Both the position numbers and the translations under genes were made by a program. A stretch of DNA of 64,000 bases from Perognathus longimembris pacificus (lineage: Eukaryota > Chordata > Mammalia > Rodentia > Heteromyidae), in assembly GCF_023159225.1 (NCBI RefSeq), contig NC_063176.1, positions 4,104,963 to 4,168,962 on the forward strand, read 5' to 3'. Under the pieces are notes generated by a model that did no database searches, was not told where the DNA came from, and worked only from the letters and a program-made list of their open reading frames with translations. Positions 38,604 to 63,745 of the stretch are shown in pieces; the stretch's first letter is position 1, and each line of letters opens with the position of its first letter.

Positions 38604-40741
38604 CTAGTAAAATAACAATGACCTAAAATAAGACCAACAAATACTTGCCAGAGTTCTGCTGTAACACTTAGAAAACAGCAGACTGAATGAGATCCATGTG
38701 CCATCAAATCAAATCATATTATTTAACCTTACCTTACCAGCAGGTGGAAGAGAACACAAATGACTAACAATCAAGAGGGCAAAGGATCAAGACAATGTAA
38801 AAGTCTCAGCTTCAGTGGATCCCAAGTGGCTTATGTCTTACATCCCGAATCAGTAGGCCAGCAGGAGGGATGGGTTGGATCTGGGCAAGGCTGTAGTGGC
38901 ATCTCTGAGTCCCCTGGATAGATTGTCACACCTTCTTCTGGGTTTCCTGCAAATTTCTACACAGACTGGTTAAAGACATTTGAAACCTTCCAGTATTCCT
39001 TGGTTGTTTACCCTGAGTACTCTGGCTTTTGTTGGCTGGTGCCCTACTGGTTTAAGCAGGGTGACAACTTTAAAAGATTTTAGAAGGCTTGGGCCTTTAA
39101 CCATCTTCTTAGTCACAAAATCCACAAAGACCAAACGCCAACAAAGTCTTCTCTCTGCAGCAGCCACGGCAGTTTCTGAGACATGGGGGGGGGGGCGGGG
39201 GGAAGATACCAATGCTTCCCCAATGCAACCCTGTGGCCACCAAACACAACTCTGATGCTTTTAACCTTGGAGTAAATCTTGGTGGCAACTCTGTCATGAT
39301 AGGCCTGCTATAAATCCAACTCTAATCTTGGGAAGGGGTAGGGCAGAGCTGGGCCTGTCAAAATCTTTACAGGACTCCTAGATTTCATGAGCAGTTTTCC
39401 ATGAAAGAGAGAGAGAGTAAGGAATCAGTGAAACCAGGCAGTTTGGGAGCAGACTGTGGAGGCAGCTTCCTGTAGCCACGGACTGCCACAGTCCACACAG
39501 CTAGCACATGTGCATCTAGCACATATGTCGACCTGAATCCTATAAAGCAAAATATTAATCCTGGGTCAGGAAAATATAGGTTAGCAGCCACATTTGTATA
39601 CTTGTTTTAAAATGACCCTTGTCCCTTGATCTTAAAGAGTTTATGAGAGCACAGAAAAGAATGGAGAAGCAAAATCTTAATCTATACCAAAGAATTGTCA
39701 GGATTAGATGTACACTTGACTTTTAACATAGATAGAAATAAAGAATAAAACACTGGTTTTACATCAAGGTACTTATATCACGTGCTGTATATTAGAACTT
39801 TTTGGAGTTTTTCTTAGATACACTTGCTTGCACCCAAACATGGGTTTAAAACCTGTTTTTTTTTTGTTGTTGTTGTTGTTGTTGTTTTACTTTTACCAAC
39901 AGACATACAGACAGACAGACAAACAGACATACAGACAGTTGTGCACAAGCTTTGGGGCGCGCTTAGAATTGTTTTTTAATTGGCCATGTAAATTTTCTGG
40001 AATTCCAGTAGCAAAATGATATTATTTTGCCCATATTTTAGAACCACGTGGTTAGAAAACAAAAAACTTTTTCAGCAAACAAAAATTTTCACAGATTATC
40101 TGAGAAGCCACATTTTGAGAAAGCAGTTTAGCTCCAATGAGGAGCTGAAATGGGACACTATGACCAGAGAAGGTCCAGGAGATGGGAGACAGGGCATGAA
40201 CAGAAAGAACACAGACATGTGGCAAGGCATAATGGCAAAGGAGCTGGTCAGAGCCTTAGCAGGCTCACAGCAAGACAGCTTCACCTCCCAGCATTTGAAT
40301 TGCAAGGCACCTTTGAATTGCAAGACCACAGTTCCAGAGTTCAGGGTGGGCTTCCACCTCCAACCAATTCTATTGTCCACCATGTGCTGAATGCTAGAGA
40401 AAACTTAGGATTTAGCCAAACAAGCAGAATTTAATGCAATCTCCAAACTTAACAAACATCAATAACAAGAATAAAAAACCTTTCTTTGTGTCTTTCAAAA
40501 CAGATGCTAAACAAACATTGGTACCTTTGGAAGCTAGCACCAGCCCATCACATATCACAAGCAGGCAGGCAGGCAGAGTTTAGAGAGAGGCAGAAAAAGA
40601 GAGAGACAGAGAGAACTTCGTCTGCCCAAGCACTCATAGAAGTTAAATAAAATATTCCAAATTTGTAAGGCTGGGCTCAAACTTGAGCAGCTTTTAGATT
40701 GTGCTCCTCCCATTGTAGAGCACTCGGTCAGGAGAAGTTAC
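38604..40741 (-). other. 2.1-kb block of unrecognised sequence replacing NC, protease and most of RT
   Basis: Between the capsid part of gag (ending near 40738) and late RT (starting near 38600) no retroviral motif appears in any frame: no CCHC knuckles, no protease DTGA-type motif, no YxDD. Open frames are short. The block holds a GTT/TTG run (39861-39886), a CAGA-type repeat (39905-39937), a GGCA repeat (40561-40577), a G-rich tract (39185-39201) and purine-rich stretches. On the - strand its edges read GAG|GTAACT and TTTTACTAG|TC, resembling a splice donor and acceptor, which could be chance. Its origin is unknown: cellular sequence, another retroelement, or a partner from a non-autonomous family. 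Confidence 0.6.
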
Positions 40742-42270
40742 CTCAGTGGTGTTAGCACTTCCCTAGCCTCAGTAAGACGTCCGATAAAATCACTATACGG
40801 CTCATGGGGCCCTTGTCGAATCTTGGCGAGGGAGGTGATAGCAGATCCCTGAGAGGGAAGGCTTTTCCAGGCTTTAAGGGCTGCATGCTGAATTTGAACA
40901 AGCAGACCCGGAGGAAATTTAGCCTGCTTTTCATTAGTATTAAATGGTTTATCGCCTAACAATTTTTCTATGGTCCAGGATTTAGAATGGCCACCAGCAG
41001 ACATATTGCGTCGGGCTATGTCCTGACATCTATCAGCATAATCCACTTTCCATAGGAGGAAATCGCCCGTGTTAGGGTGGCTTTGGTGAGCATGGCCCAG
41101 TCATTAACTGTAAGCCATTCATCACTTAGCGATTCTAGAAGGGAGATGGTAAAAGGAGCAGTAGGGCCATATAAAGAAACTGCATTTTTTAGTTCCTTAA
41201 CATGTCTGAATTTGAGCTCTGATCAAAGCCTCACTGTACCGTCCCTCCTCTGAACTTTCTGACTCGGCAGGCTCTCCTGTCTCTGATACCTCTTTTTCAC
41301 CCTCCTCTTCACCCTCTATCTCAGCCTCCTCTTCCTCCCCCTCTTCAGGTTCCTGAGTTGGAGTCTCACTGGGGGTATTCTTTGTTGATTTAATCACAGG
41401 GAAGGCGCGAAGAGTTTGTTTAGATTTTGGCTTAGTTTTGCTTAAAGAGGTGGGAGGAGATGTTAACTCTAAGTCAAGATCTCGCAACTGTTTAAGTAGC
41501 TGAGACCTTTCCTTTTTGGCTTGAAGAAGGGCTTTTAAGGACTGAGCCTCCCAGGAGAGTTTAGCTGTTGCTTGTCTGGTTATTTCCTCAAGATCGGGGG
41601 AATCGGCAAGAGTGGGAGCACAAAAGGAAGGTGCTGTATTATAAGGAGGTGGCCGTGCGCTGGAAGCGGCCAAGGGGGGCCAGTCAGGATTATGGTATTT
41701 GGCTATCTCCTCCCCTAAAGTGGCCCTATCTCCCGGTGGAGGCATATCATCATTAGAGCCACCAGATTCTAAACCAGAGAGGGCCGGGTAAATGGACTTT
41801 GGGCCCCTAGGCTGGGGATCACTGCTGACTTCAGGCATGGGAATGGAAACAGAAGGACAAGGAGACATAACAGAGGGAGGGCGGGGCGTTTTAGCAGGCT
41901 CCTCGTGGAGAGAAGCCTGGCTCCCTTTGAACTTTTCTTTTAGGAAAGTTTCACTATCTTCAACTACCTTGGAAACATCCGCCTGATAATGGCGGACTTG
42001 TAGAACCTCATGTATAAGATTCCAATAGGAGAAGGCCTGCACAGGTACCTTCTTGGGACCAAAAGTCTGATAATAATCTTTAAGGCAATCTCCAACACGA
42101 CATCATCTTTTTTCATCTATCGTCCCTTCTTGTGGGAACCATGTACAAATATCTTCCAAAAATATAAAGAATTCTACTAAGTCCTTTTTCTTAACCCGTA
42201 CTCCTCGTGCCTTGATAGAGGCCTTTAGCCCCCGGAGAAACAGCTCATGCTTGCTGAGTGTTTGTCCCAT
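40738..42270 (-). pseudogene. gag: gag, broken: matrix to capsid, nucleocapsid missing
   Basis: Starts at ATG 42270 with MGQTLSKHE, a myristoylation-type matrix N-terminus. A TGA at 42103-42105 (codon 56) interrupts the frame, which then stays open to 41197. That part includes a PPPY late-domain motif and a long Glu-rich stretch. A frameshift near 41210 moves coding to a second frame (KELKNAVSLYGP to about 41060), and another near 41065 moves it to a third (VDYADRCQDIARRN), which holds the capsid major homology region (QGPHEPYSDFIGRL). Similarity stops near 40740, before any nucleocapsid zinc knuckle. Confidence 0.9.
42103..42105 (-). other. In-frame TGA in gag matrix
   Basis: Codon 56 counted from the ATG at 42270. 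Flanking codons on both sides keep one frame and look like continuous matrix sequence. Confidence 0.88.
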
Positions 42271-42428
42271 AATTGCGTCGCCTCTCTTACCTCACGGATC
42301 TGTATCGCAGATGGGCGTTTCTGCGGTGATCTCAGTGCGGATCTTCACTCACCGGCTGGGTGGCGATCCAATGAAGTGTGCAGCGCTGCCCCATGAGGTC
42401 GACGTTCAGACCAAACTCCGTTCCTCGA

Positions 42429-42446
42429 GCCCCACGTTGGGCGCCA
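42429..42446 (-). promoter_or_regulatory. Primer binding site, tRNA-Lys type
   Basis: On the - strand TGGCGCCCAACGTGGGGC, three bases (GAG) after the 5' LTR end. This 18-mer complements the 3' end of tRNA-Lys1,2, the primer used by Mason-Pfizer-type betaretroviruses. Confidence 0.92.
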
Positions 42447-42449
42447 CTC

Positions 42450-42882
42450 TGCCCCGGCCCGCGGGGTTTCATCAACAGGAGCCCGAGGGGGAATTGACCT
42501 GAATGAGAGACAAACCAGACACAAGGAGGGAGACCAAGACAGGATTCTGATCAAGGTCTCAAACTTTATTTTCGCAGGGCAGCTTATATAGTAATCGGCA
42601 AAGGGTAACTCACACAGACAGGGTCATTAGGTTGCTAGGTTACAGAACCATGGGATGGTCCTTCTCAGGACAGGGACTGGGTAAAGTTTACAAGGTTGTT
42701 AATTAAAACTAGACAAGATGTTAGGCTTAACAGGCAAGGTTGTAAAAGCATCAAACATTCTTATCAGCTAAGACTTATAGTGTCTTCTTGTTAGAGCATG
42801 ACAAACAGTGCCAGATTTTCTTATCAGTTAAGTTTTATAGTTTCTTTATGTTACATCCTGACAGCCATTTTGGCTCCCGGCA
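42450..42882 (-). repeat. 5' LTR of the provirus (433 bp)
   Basis: Same length and, as far as I can compare by eye, the same sequence as the 3' LTR except for one base (42485). The TATA box is at 42584-42590 on the - strand, so viral transcription runs leftward. The LTR ends about 3.4 kb upstream of the SULT1B1 start exon, in opposite orientation. Confidence 0.95.
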
Positions 42883-42888
42883 ACTAAA
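42883..42888. other. Provirus target-site duplication, right copy
   Basis: ACTAAA, matching 34118-34123. Confidence 0.85.
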
Positions 42889-42988
42889 AGGCTCCCAACT
42901 TTTGACATAATTTCCAGGACAAAGGCTTAGAGGATGTCATTACAATGAGACCATGGATTAGTACTCCTAACTAAAAGGCTCCCAACTT
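42889..42988 (+). repeat. Rest of the interrupted tandem unit and intact second unit
   Basis: 42889-42902 finishes the first 87-bp unit. 42903-42988 is the second unit: its first 73 bases equal 34051-34123, followed by aggctcccaactt. Together they show that the pre-insertion locus carried two head-to-tail units. Confidence 0.85.
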
Positions 42989-44112
42989 CTGGGCTATAAT
43001 GATTGGGAAGTGCAGAAGGAGGACAATTAAAAAAAATCCCTCTTCACACACACTACTGAGTGTCTTCTGGGCCCTTTTCCATGTACATGTGACTCAGCAA
43101 ACCGAAAGCAAGAAAATGAAATTAAAGACAAAAAGAGCTGAAGCAGTAGCAATGCTAGGGATGACAGAAAGCAAGCACGTCTGTGGCCCTCAGCCCTGCC
43201 CTCTTGTCCTGCTTTCCAGAAAGATATTTCACCTTTCCTACATGTTTGGTGTGCTTGATCTTTCCATGCCATGGAAATCTCGTGTTTCTCTGAAGATGAG
43301 AACAGATGTACACAAGACAATTGTTTTCCTCACAATCAAAATTATTAAGAGACCGTCCAAAAAGATATAATGAAGCAAGCAGAAAGCTTTGATTCGCTGA
43401 AACTTTGCTGTTTGTTTTTCCCTCCCTCTGCCTTTCTCAGACCCTAAGGAGCCTCTGAGAACATCAAATCTAGGCAATTTATGCCTGGGCTGGTCACCAC
43501 CCCAACCCGTTTCCTCCTTAGTGCTTCCTGATTCTGCCAGATGTTGAAACAGCAGGCCTTCCTCTTACATGTATGTATCAAACTGTTTATACCTTAATGG
43601 CCTGTAACATCACAGAATACTGTGTTCAGGTCTCTCCTTGACCTTGCTTTTGTTTTCTGGAGACAAGACTAAAATGCTTTTCCCTTCCTGAGCTACGAGT
43701 AGCTCCAGCTTCCTTTTCAGTAGCAGCTCCACTGACTGAAAGTGAACACGGAACGGAATTCCACTTAGAGGTAAATCTTCTTATTTTCTTTGCTTGATGT
43801 TTTTGTCCCACATTTGTAGGCTATTGTGCCCCTGAGAACAATTTCTGCTTGGGATAGTTTCATAACCCGGAAATCTTTTACATAATTCCAAGTTTCCCAC
43901 GGAAAACTCAAGTGTTGTGTTTGTGCTGTGCAGAACATTTCAGTCTTTGAATGTTTACTTGGATTTCTCTGGGCTCAGTGGAATGCTTTTGAGACATACC
44001 AGGCTTTGGGGGGCTTATCATGAGACTTGAGGCGACTTAAGGAAAAAGGAACCTCTCCAAGTTCTCATTTCCCTTCTCTTCTCTCTTAGCTACTCACCCA
44101 CAGGAAATACAT

Positions 44113-44149
<37 letters not shown>
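44113..44149 (+). repeat. (CA)n microsatellite
   Basis: About 18 CA units, uninterrupted. Confidence 0.9.
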
Positions 44150-45759
44150 ATTAATGACTTTCAGCATATTTCAGAATGCCGAATGCCGAATAAGTTATTT
44201 ACTACATATATTTTAGGAATGGAGGACAGTTGTGGGACAAATAGAGTTGAAAGTCTTTAGGATTAGGGCAGAGGAGTAAATGACATTTTGAAAAAAAGAA
44301 TCATTCCATTTTGATGTCACATAACAACTTCTCCTAATAGGAACACGTTGTTTTTAATTTCTCTTTTATTTCATTAATCTTCTTTAAAACCAATATGACA
44401 TCTTAATTTTTAGCCTGTGGCTCAAGTTGTACAGAAAGACTTTACGTGTCATGTAGACTATAATTATTTTATACTCTAGATGCTTTTAATACAAGACTAC
44501 TGAGGCTATGCGGGAGATATGTGGTAACCTCATCTCAAGCACACATATTTGAAAAAAGAAAACAAAAAGACTCATTACATTGTGAGGTGGTTAAAACGCA
44601 ATCAAACAGAAACTGCAGTGTACAGCCACATCAGGAAAACAAAATACCTATCCCTTTGGGGTCTGAATGATCTTTTGTGAACTAACTTGTATTTTCTAAA
44701 ATACACAGTATCTTATTTTAAAAAAATCTAGTTCAATGGCATTAACCATTTTGCATCTTTCAGCTCTTCCCTTCGAGGCTCCTCCACTGAAATTCTGAGC
44801 TCCTTACAAATAAATCAGCCATTGATGACAAGGAAGCAGTGCTCACTCAGATCTACTTCCCTGTAGGTTCCTAAAGTGGTTACACCCACTTTCCAGGCTT
44901 GACTTACATGTCTTCTTTGCTTTCCTCTTGTTGCTCATCGCATCTTGGGTAACATTTTTTCAGCATGAAGAACTTCAACTTTTTGTGAGCAAAGAGTTGC
45001 CTGGTGAAAGAAAAATTCTTTTGCAAAATGAGGAACACCTTTATTTGAGTGAGATAAACCACACCATTCTTATTTACTCAGGGTTGGGCCCAGTAAATGT
45101 ACAATGTAAAAAAGTGAGCAGACTGAAAAGTTCATTCCTGGGTGCCTAGTCTCTTTCTGTGATTTTTGGTGTGGACACACTAGAGTCATGCTTTTCAAAC
45201 TTATCTGCAAGGTGAAATTAAGATATATCTTCATAGTGGGTTAGGGTTAGACATAATATATATGAAGCACAGATCATGAGATTTATTTTCTAGAAATTAC
45301 TAAATTTATTTTGTAAAATGCACACCCTATATTGCTAGAGAATAAAGGTGGTTTAAAGTCATCCTCAATTTTTTTAAATTTTTGATTAAATTGTTGTTTA
45401 AATTAAAAGTAATTAAATATGGCCTAGTGGCAAGAGTGCTTGCCTCATAAAGTAAAATGAAATTAAACTGTTGTTTAAATGATGATTACTCCCAATTCTT
45501 GTTAAAAGATAGATTCCAATTGTAGATGGGAATTTGTTTTTCTAAGAAGCTCTTAGGTGAGACTAATTGCACATGGTACTTATACACTGACTGTAATTTG
45601 AATCGGCTGCTAGTCAATCAGTAGAGGAAATAAAGGTAACTTACAGATATACATACTATAAAGTAAAACTGTGGTATCATGGCCGAATATATCCAAACAT
45701 CATGGAAGCCACAATGCCGCAAAGCTCAGTACAGTTCCAGTGTAAACTTGTACGTGTGT

Positions 45760-45787
<28 letters not shown>
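45760..45787 (+). repeat. (CA)n microsatellite
   Basis: About 14 CA units. Confidence 0.9.
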
Positions 45788-45790
<3 letters not shown>

Positions 45791-46313
45791 AATACCTATA
45801 CTATGGACCATCACACTTTATTTCTTCAAATCCAATAATAAAGAACAAAATCTTAGAACCAGATAAAGAAGATCTATTATCTATGCATCAAATGTAAGAA
45901 TGATGGAAGATGGTCCTTGAGGAAAAATGAGTCCTAATGATCAGCAATAGATTAATTTTTCTTAGGAATCTACTTTTTTTATTTTTAAGCCATGGTTCCA
46001 TAAAGCATGAATTTAATCCAAAATATTTATTTAAAAACTATTACTAAAGATCTTTGTTCTGCTTGTTGCTGAGTCAGTTGCCCTACTTGTAACCTTTAAT
46101 TTATGTCCACAAAGTTGCCCTTTGTATCTAAGTCTCTGTGTATACAGGGTGCTAAAGGTCATTTCTACTTTAGATTACATTACATTGCTTTAAGGATAAC
46201 ATTTGTTACTCAGATTCTGATTTTTATTTTCTTCATTATTCCTTTTCATTTCTCTGCTGTTTGACAGCGACAGTCTATTTTTACACATAATCATTCATAT
46301 AGTCTGCTATAAA

Positions 46314-60067
<13,754 letters not shown>

Positions 60068-60975
60068 AATGCTATTTAAAGAAGAAAATACCTGTTGTTT
60101 ATTGAGATGGGGGCAATTATAACCTGAATTAACATTCAAATCAATTTATCAAAGAGAATGTATGCTTTCAACATTTTGAACTTTTAGGCCACAGATTGGT
60201 TGCTGTGAGTCTTCTATTGACCTAAATCTCATGCCACGCTTACCTTTCCCAGGCTGCTTCTGCATTTTGCTGAACAAGTAGTGAATGAGAGCAGCATTCT
60301 ATCTCTGATGCTGGAGATCATTTGTTCTGTAGGCTTGTTATAGTATGTATCACAAATTGCTTCAGAGTGTGAACTCTAGAAACATATTTGTCCAAGAGTA
60401 CCTACTGTACTTAACCTCCCATGTAGTATGACTTGAGGCTAAGCTCTCCTCCCTACTCGTATGGTCCAGGAAGTGCTGTCTGCCCAAAGACACTGTCTGT
60501 CTCAATTCTCCTTCAGTGTGACCCAGGACACCATGCCCTAGTGCTATCTGCTAGCGTTCAAGTTGTTCACTGAGTCATAGCTCCTCTTCCTTCAATCCTT
60601 CTATTGAGATAACACAGTTCTAGCCCTAGATCTTGTGGAGAATTTGTAAATGTTTTCCTATACCTTATCTTGTTGCTAAGTCTCCAAAGTCAAAAACCTA
60701 TCATCACCTACACACTGTCTTTCTTATCCAGCCTCCCTTATACTTACTGTCAGACATTCCATGTGTTTGGACTGATTGATAGACATGTGATTGTAACATT
60801 CGTTTCTCAACTCTACAGCGTTCTTGCATGTATAACAAGACCTTTTGAAGAAGGTCATATTGATTGACAGCTACCAAACTCATCCAAATGAAGCTGGTTA
60901 GAGCGCCCTGGGTTAGGTCATAATTGTTCAGGGACTTAGACACATTGAAATAAAGCAGAGATAGTAGTGAGCACA
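60068..60975 (+). promoter_or_regulatory. SULT1B1: SULT1B1 3'UTR with a candidate polyadenylation signal
   Basis: The first clear AATAAA after the stop codon is at 60949-60954, giving a 3'UTR of roughly 0.9 kb. A second lies near 62274. The transcript end is inferred. Confidence 0.4.
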
Positions 60976-61673
60976 TATCAGCTATTATCCTGGAATGTCT
61001 GAGATAACTTCTTAGACCTGAAATTTGTTTCAATGTAGCAGAGAATTTATTCAGCTCCAGCTGCGAACTTATTGGAAGAGGTATGCCTTTGATCTTGAGA
61101 TGATAGATCCTATAGGTTTGCTTTGATATGCATTATAAATTTTCATAGTATGCAATTGTGTTTCTATTCCTTGGAAACATCTTGTCGGAGGTAATCTTGA
61201 ATTACTTGAGGTACTGTGAGGTAATTTCAGCTTTTTGGAATTTTTTTTTTTTGTTCCCAGCTCCTGGTTCTTCTTTTTAGGAATAAGTTTTTAACTGGAT
61301 TTTATTCAATATACTGAAAATAATGCAGAAAGAAAACAGAGTTTTCCTTATTTTTTGATGAATAGCTGTCCTTTATTCAGTCTGTTTCATTATTCAAATG
61401 TCAGCACCCTGATTAGCTCACTGTCTAGCTCACCTAACACCCAACAGCTGCAACTAGAATCCAGAAAGTTAAATTCCACGACTGGAAACTCAGCTTCAGA
61501 AGCAATTACTACCATTTGACATCATTCAAAACTTTGTTACCAACTTGATTTCCTAAAACAATGCTCTAGTCACTCCTATTATTCAACAATTTTCAAACAA
61601 AAATCATTCGATTGGCATTTTCTCATGGAAATACAATGATGTAAGGACAACAGTGACAAAATACCTGACAACT

Positions 61674-61722
61674 ATATATATATATATGTATATCTATCTA
61701 TATATACATGTATATATATATA
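61674..61722. repeat. TA-rich tract
   Basis: Imperfect TATATA/TATCTA repeat. Confidence 0.8.
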
Positions 61723-63126
61723 TTGTTAATGGAAATGTGTCGATAGTTAAAGGTCTGTTTTTCAAGAAGCCAGAGCATGACCAAAAAAAGAGAGAAAAAA
61801 CAGCCACCTCTCACACTATAGATTGACACTGAAAAAAACCACAATGTTTTATTTCACTCTACCCTATTTTGGAGTGTTCTGTTCCTCGTTTGTCCTTATT
61901 CACACCATTTATGCCACTTTGCTATTAACTGTGTGTTCTAAGGGTTTTGAGCACTGACTAGTTTGTCCTACTTATCATCAATTCTCCTCTACATTTCAGA
62001 AAATTTCCCATATACCGAAAAGAAAGATAATCAGTTCCAAACATTTGATACTAAAGAGACATGAGAAACCAAGTGTTTTGATAGTTTGTCATATAATTGC
62101 AAAAAGCCAGAAAGTAAAATGAGTGGATATATAGATTTTTAGAAAACTATTTGTACAAATGTGTCTGATTATTTGTGATCATTGAAATTGTTATACAGTA
62201 GCAAAATTCACATTATTGAAAAAGTGATTCCAATCTATTTTCATATTTTACTACTTAAGATGTATATGCTCACAATAAAGAAAAATAATTCATTCTGAAA
62301 ACATTATGTCTCACAATCAAGAAATCTCTGAATGGTGTGATCGTCATTGTTTGATGCAGCAATTCAAAATTACAAATGACATGTTTTACATATTCTCAAC
62401 TTGTCAGCATATCTTCAGTTCATTATCCTAGAACTGTTGAAAGACTGCTAAAATCCTGTGTTTCAATGTGGATATGACAGCACCCGTGACCCGTGACTGT
62501 ATCTGTGATGAGTAGTGGCTAAAATCTTTCCCTGAAGGTTTTCCTTCCAAAGGATATTCCTTGAATTATCACTCTAATTGGATACATATCTGGAAAGGAG
62601 AATGGTGTACAGGTGACTTAATCGAGAGGTAATCTAAGGCTGAAAATGCGTTCTTCCCACATCTTGTGAGGCACAGGGCCAACACAGAGAGAAGACGGCA
62701 AATTGAAACACAAACCAAGCTGCCACCGACGCATTGTAAATTGTGAAGAGGCTAATTCTGGAGTTTTGGGGGTGATGTGGAAGTCCAAACAATGCAGAGT
62801 AGAAGCTAAGAGCATAGATTACAGTAATGGAGCTGTTCTTAGAATGTGATCTCTGCTGCTCTCTAAATAACTCCATTACTTTATAACCAAGTAACTTCCT
62901 ATTTATAACTGAGTAACTTGGAATGCTAAACACGTAGTTTCATACTTTTAAGCTTCAGATTTTTATCTTTAAAATGAAGACAGTCAGAAGTTGCTTCAAA
63001 GAAGAAAGAAATAATACGGTCATGTATTCAATCACATAAGTGACTTGAAATTTCTCAAAGAAAATGTGATATTGGTAATCTACATTCTTAAAAGTTAGCA
63101 TTTGTGTTTTACATATATTCACATTT

Positions 63127-63348
63127 GGGGCTGGGGATATGGCCTAGTGGCAAGAGCGCTCGCCTCACATACATGAAGCCTTGGGTTCGATGCCCCAGCA
63201 CCCCATGTATAGAAAACGGCCAGAGGTGGTGCTGTGGCTCAAGTGGCAGAGTGGTAGCCTTGAACAAAAAGAAGCCAGGGACAGTGCTCAGGCCCTGAGT
63301 CCAAGGCCCAGGACTGGCAAAAACAACAACAACAACAAAAAAAAGAAT
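63127..63348 (+). mobile_element. tRNA-dimer SINE
   Basis: Full dimer with an (AAC)n-rich tail and a perfect 17-bp target duplication tacatatattcacattt (63110-63126 and 63349-63365). Confidence 0.93.
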
Positions 63349-63589
63349 TACATATATTCACATTTATATTATAATAATAATATTTTTTACTCATCTTGGT
63401 AGTAAATCAGGAAGCAGCATGCTTTCATATTTTTAAAGAAAATTCCAGTGGATTTGTAGAAAATAGTTTTTAAATGTGTTTGAATATCATGAATTTTAAT
63501 TACAAGGACATCTACTATACATGAGTTTTAGCAGTCAGTATTTTTGAAGTGCATAATTACAAAGAAGATTGTTGTCTTTCTGTGTGACA

Positions 63590-63697
63590 GAATCCTAGCT
63601 ACTCAGGAGGCTGAGACTGCAGTTTGAAGCCAGCCTAGACAGACAAATCTAAGAAAAAAACTGAGAACATGAGGTACTGAATTGAGTCTTAGTATCA

Positions 63698-63742
<45 letters not shown>
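63590..63742 (+). repeat. B1-like fragment followed by (CA)n
   Basis: CCTAGCTACTCAGGAGGCTG and GAAGCCAGCCTAGAC mark a sense B1-like core. About 40 bases of CA repeat (63703-63742) follow after a short spacer. Confidence 0.65.

Positions 63743-63745
<3 letters not shown>

Larger units (their letters stand above)
34124..42882 (-). mobile_element. Endogenous retrovirus, betaretrovirus-like (class II) with type-D-style env, defective
   Basis: Full provirus of 8759 bases: LTR, PBS, gag, a foreign or unrecognised block, truncated pol, env, polypurine tract, LTR. The class call rests on a Lys-type primer binding site, a matrix start beginning MGQ, a PPPY late-domain motif, class-II RNase H and integrase features, a very short R region, and an env with a CX6CC transmembrane subunit. 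It is a chimera of beta-type gag-pol with gamma-type env, the known layout of type D retroviruses. Three in-frame stops (gag, integrase, env), two gag frameshifts and the loss of nucleocapsid, protease and most of RT make it unable to replicate by itself. It lies between SULT1D1 and SULT1B1, in antisense to both. Confidence 0.93.
42989..46302. other. Intergenic region upstream of SULT1B1
   Basis: Mostly unique-looking sequence with two CA microsatellites and a 35-base SINE fragment (45416-45450, GGCCTAGTGGCAAGAGTGC). The non-coding first exon and promoter of SULT1B1 are expected here or further left, but I cannot place them. 42990-43950 has somewhat higher GC and several short open frames without recognisable domains. 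Confidence 0.5.

Noticed and set aside
41197..42042. Glu-rich 281-codon frame as a possible host nuclear protein
   Set aside because: It is in frame with the MGQ matrix start, holds a PPPY motif and lies in the expected gag position after the PBS.
35943..42105. Host cytidine-deaminase editing as the cause of the TGA stops in gag and env
   Set aside because: Both TGA codons are followed by T. If they arose by G-to-A change, the context would not be the GG or GA typical of such editing, and two sites are too few to judge.
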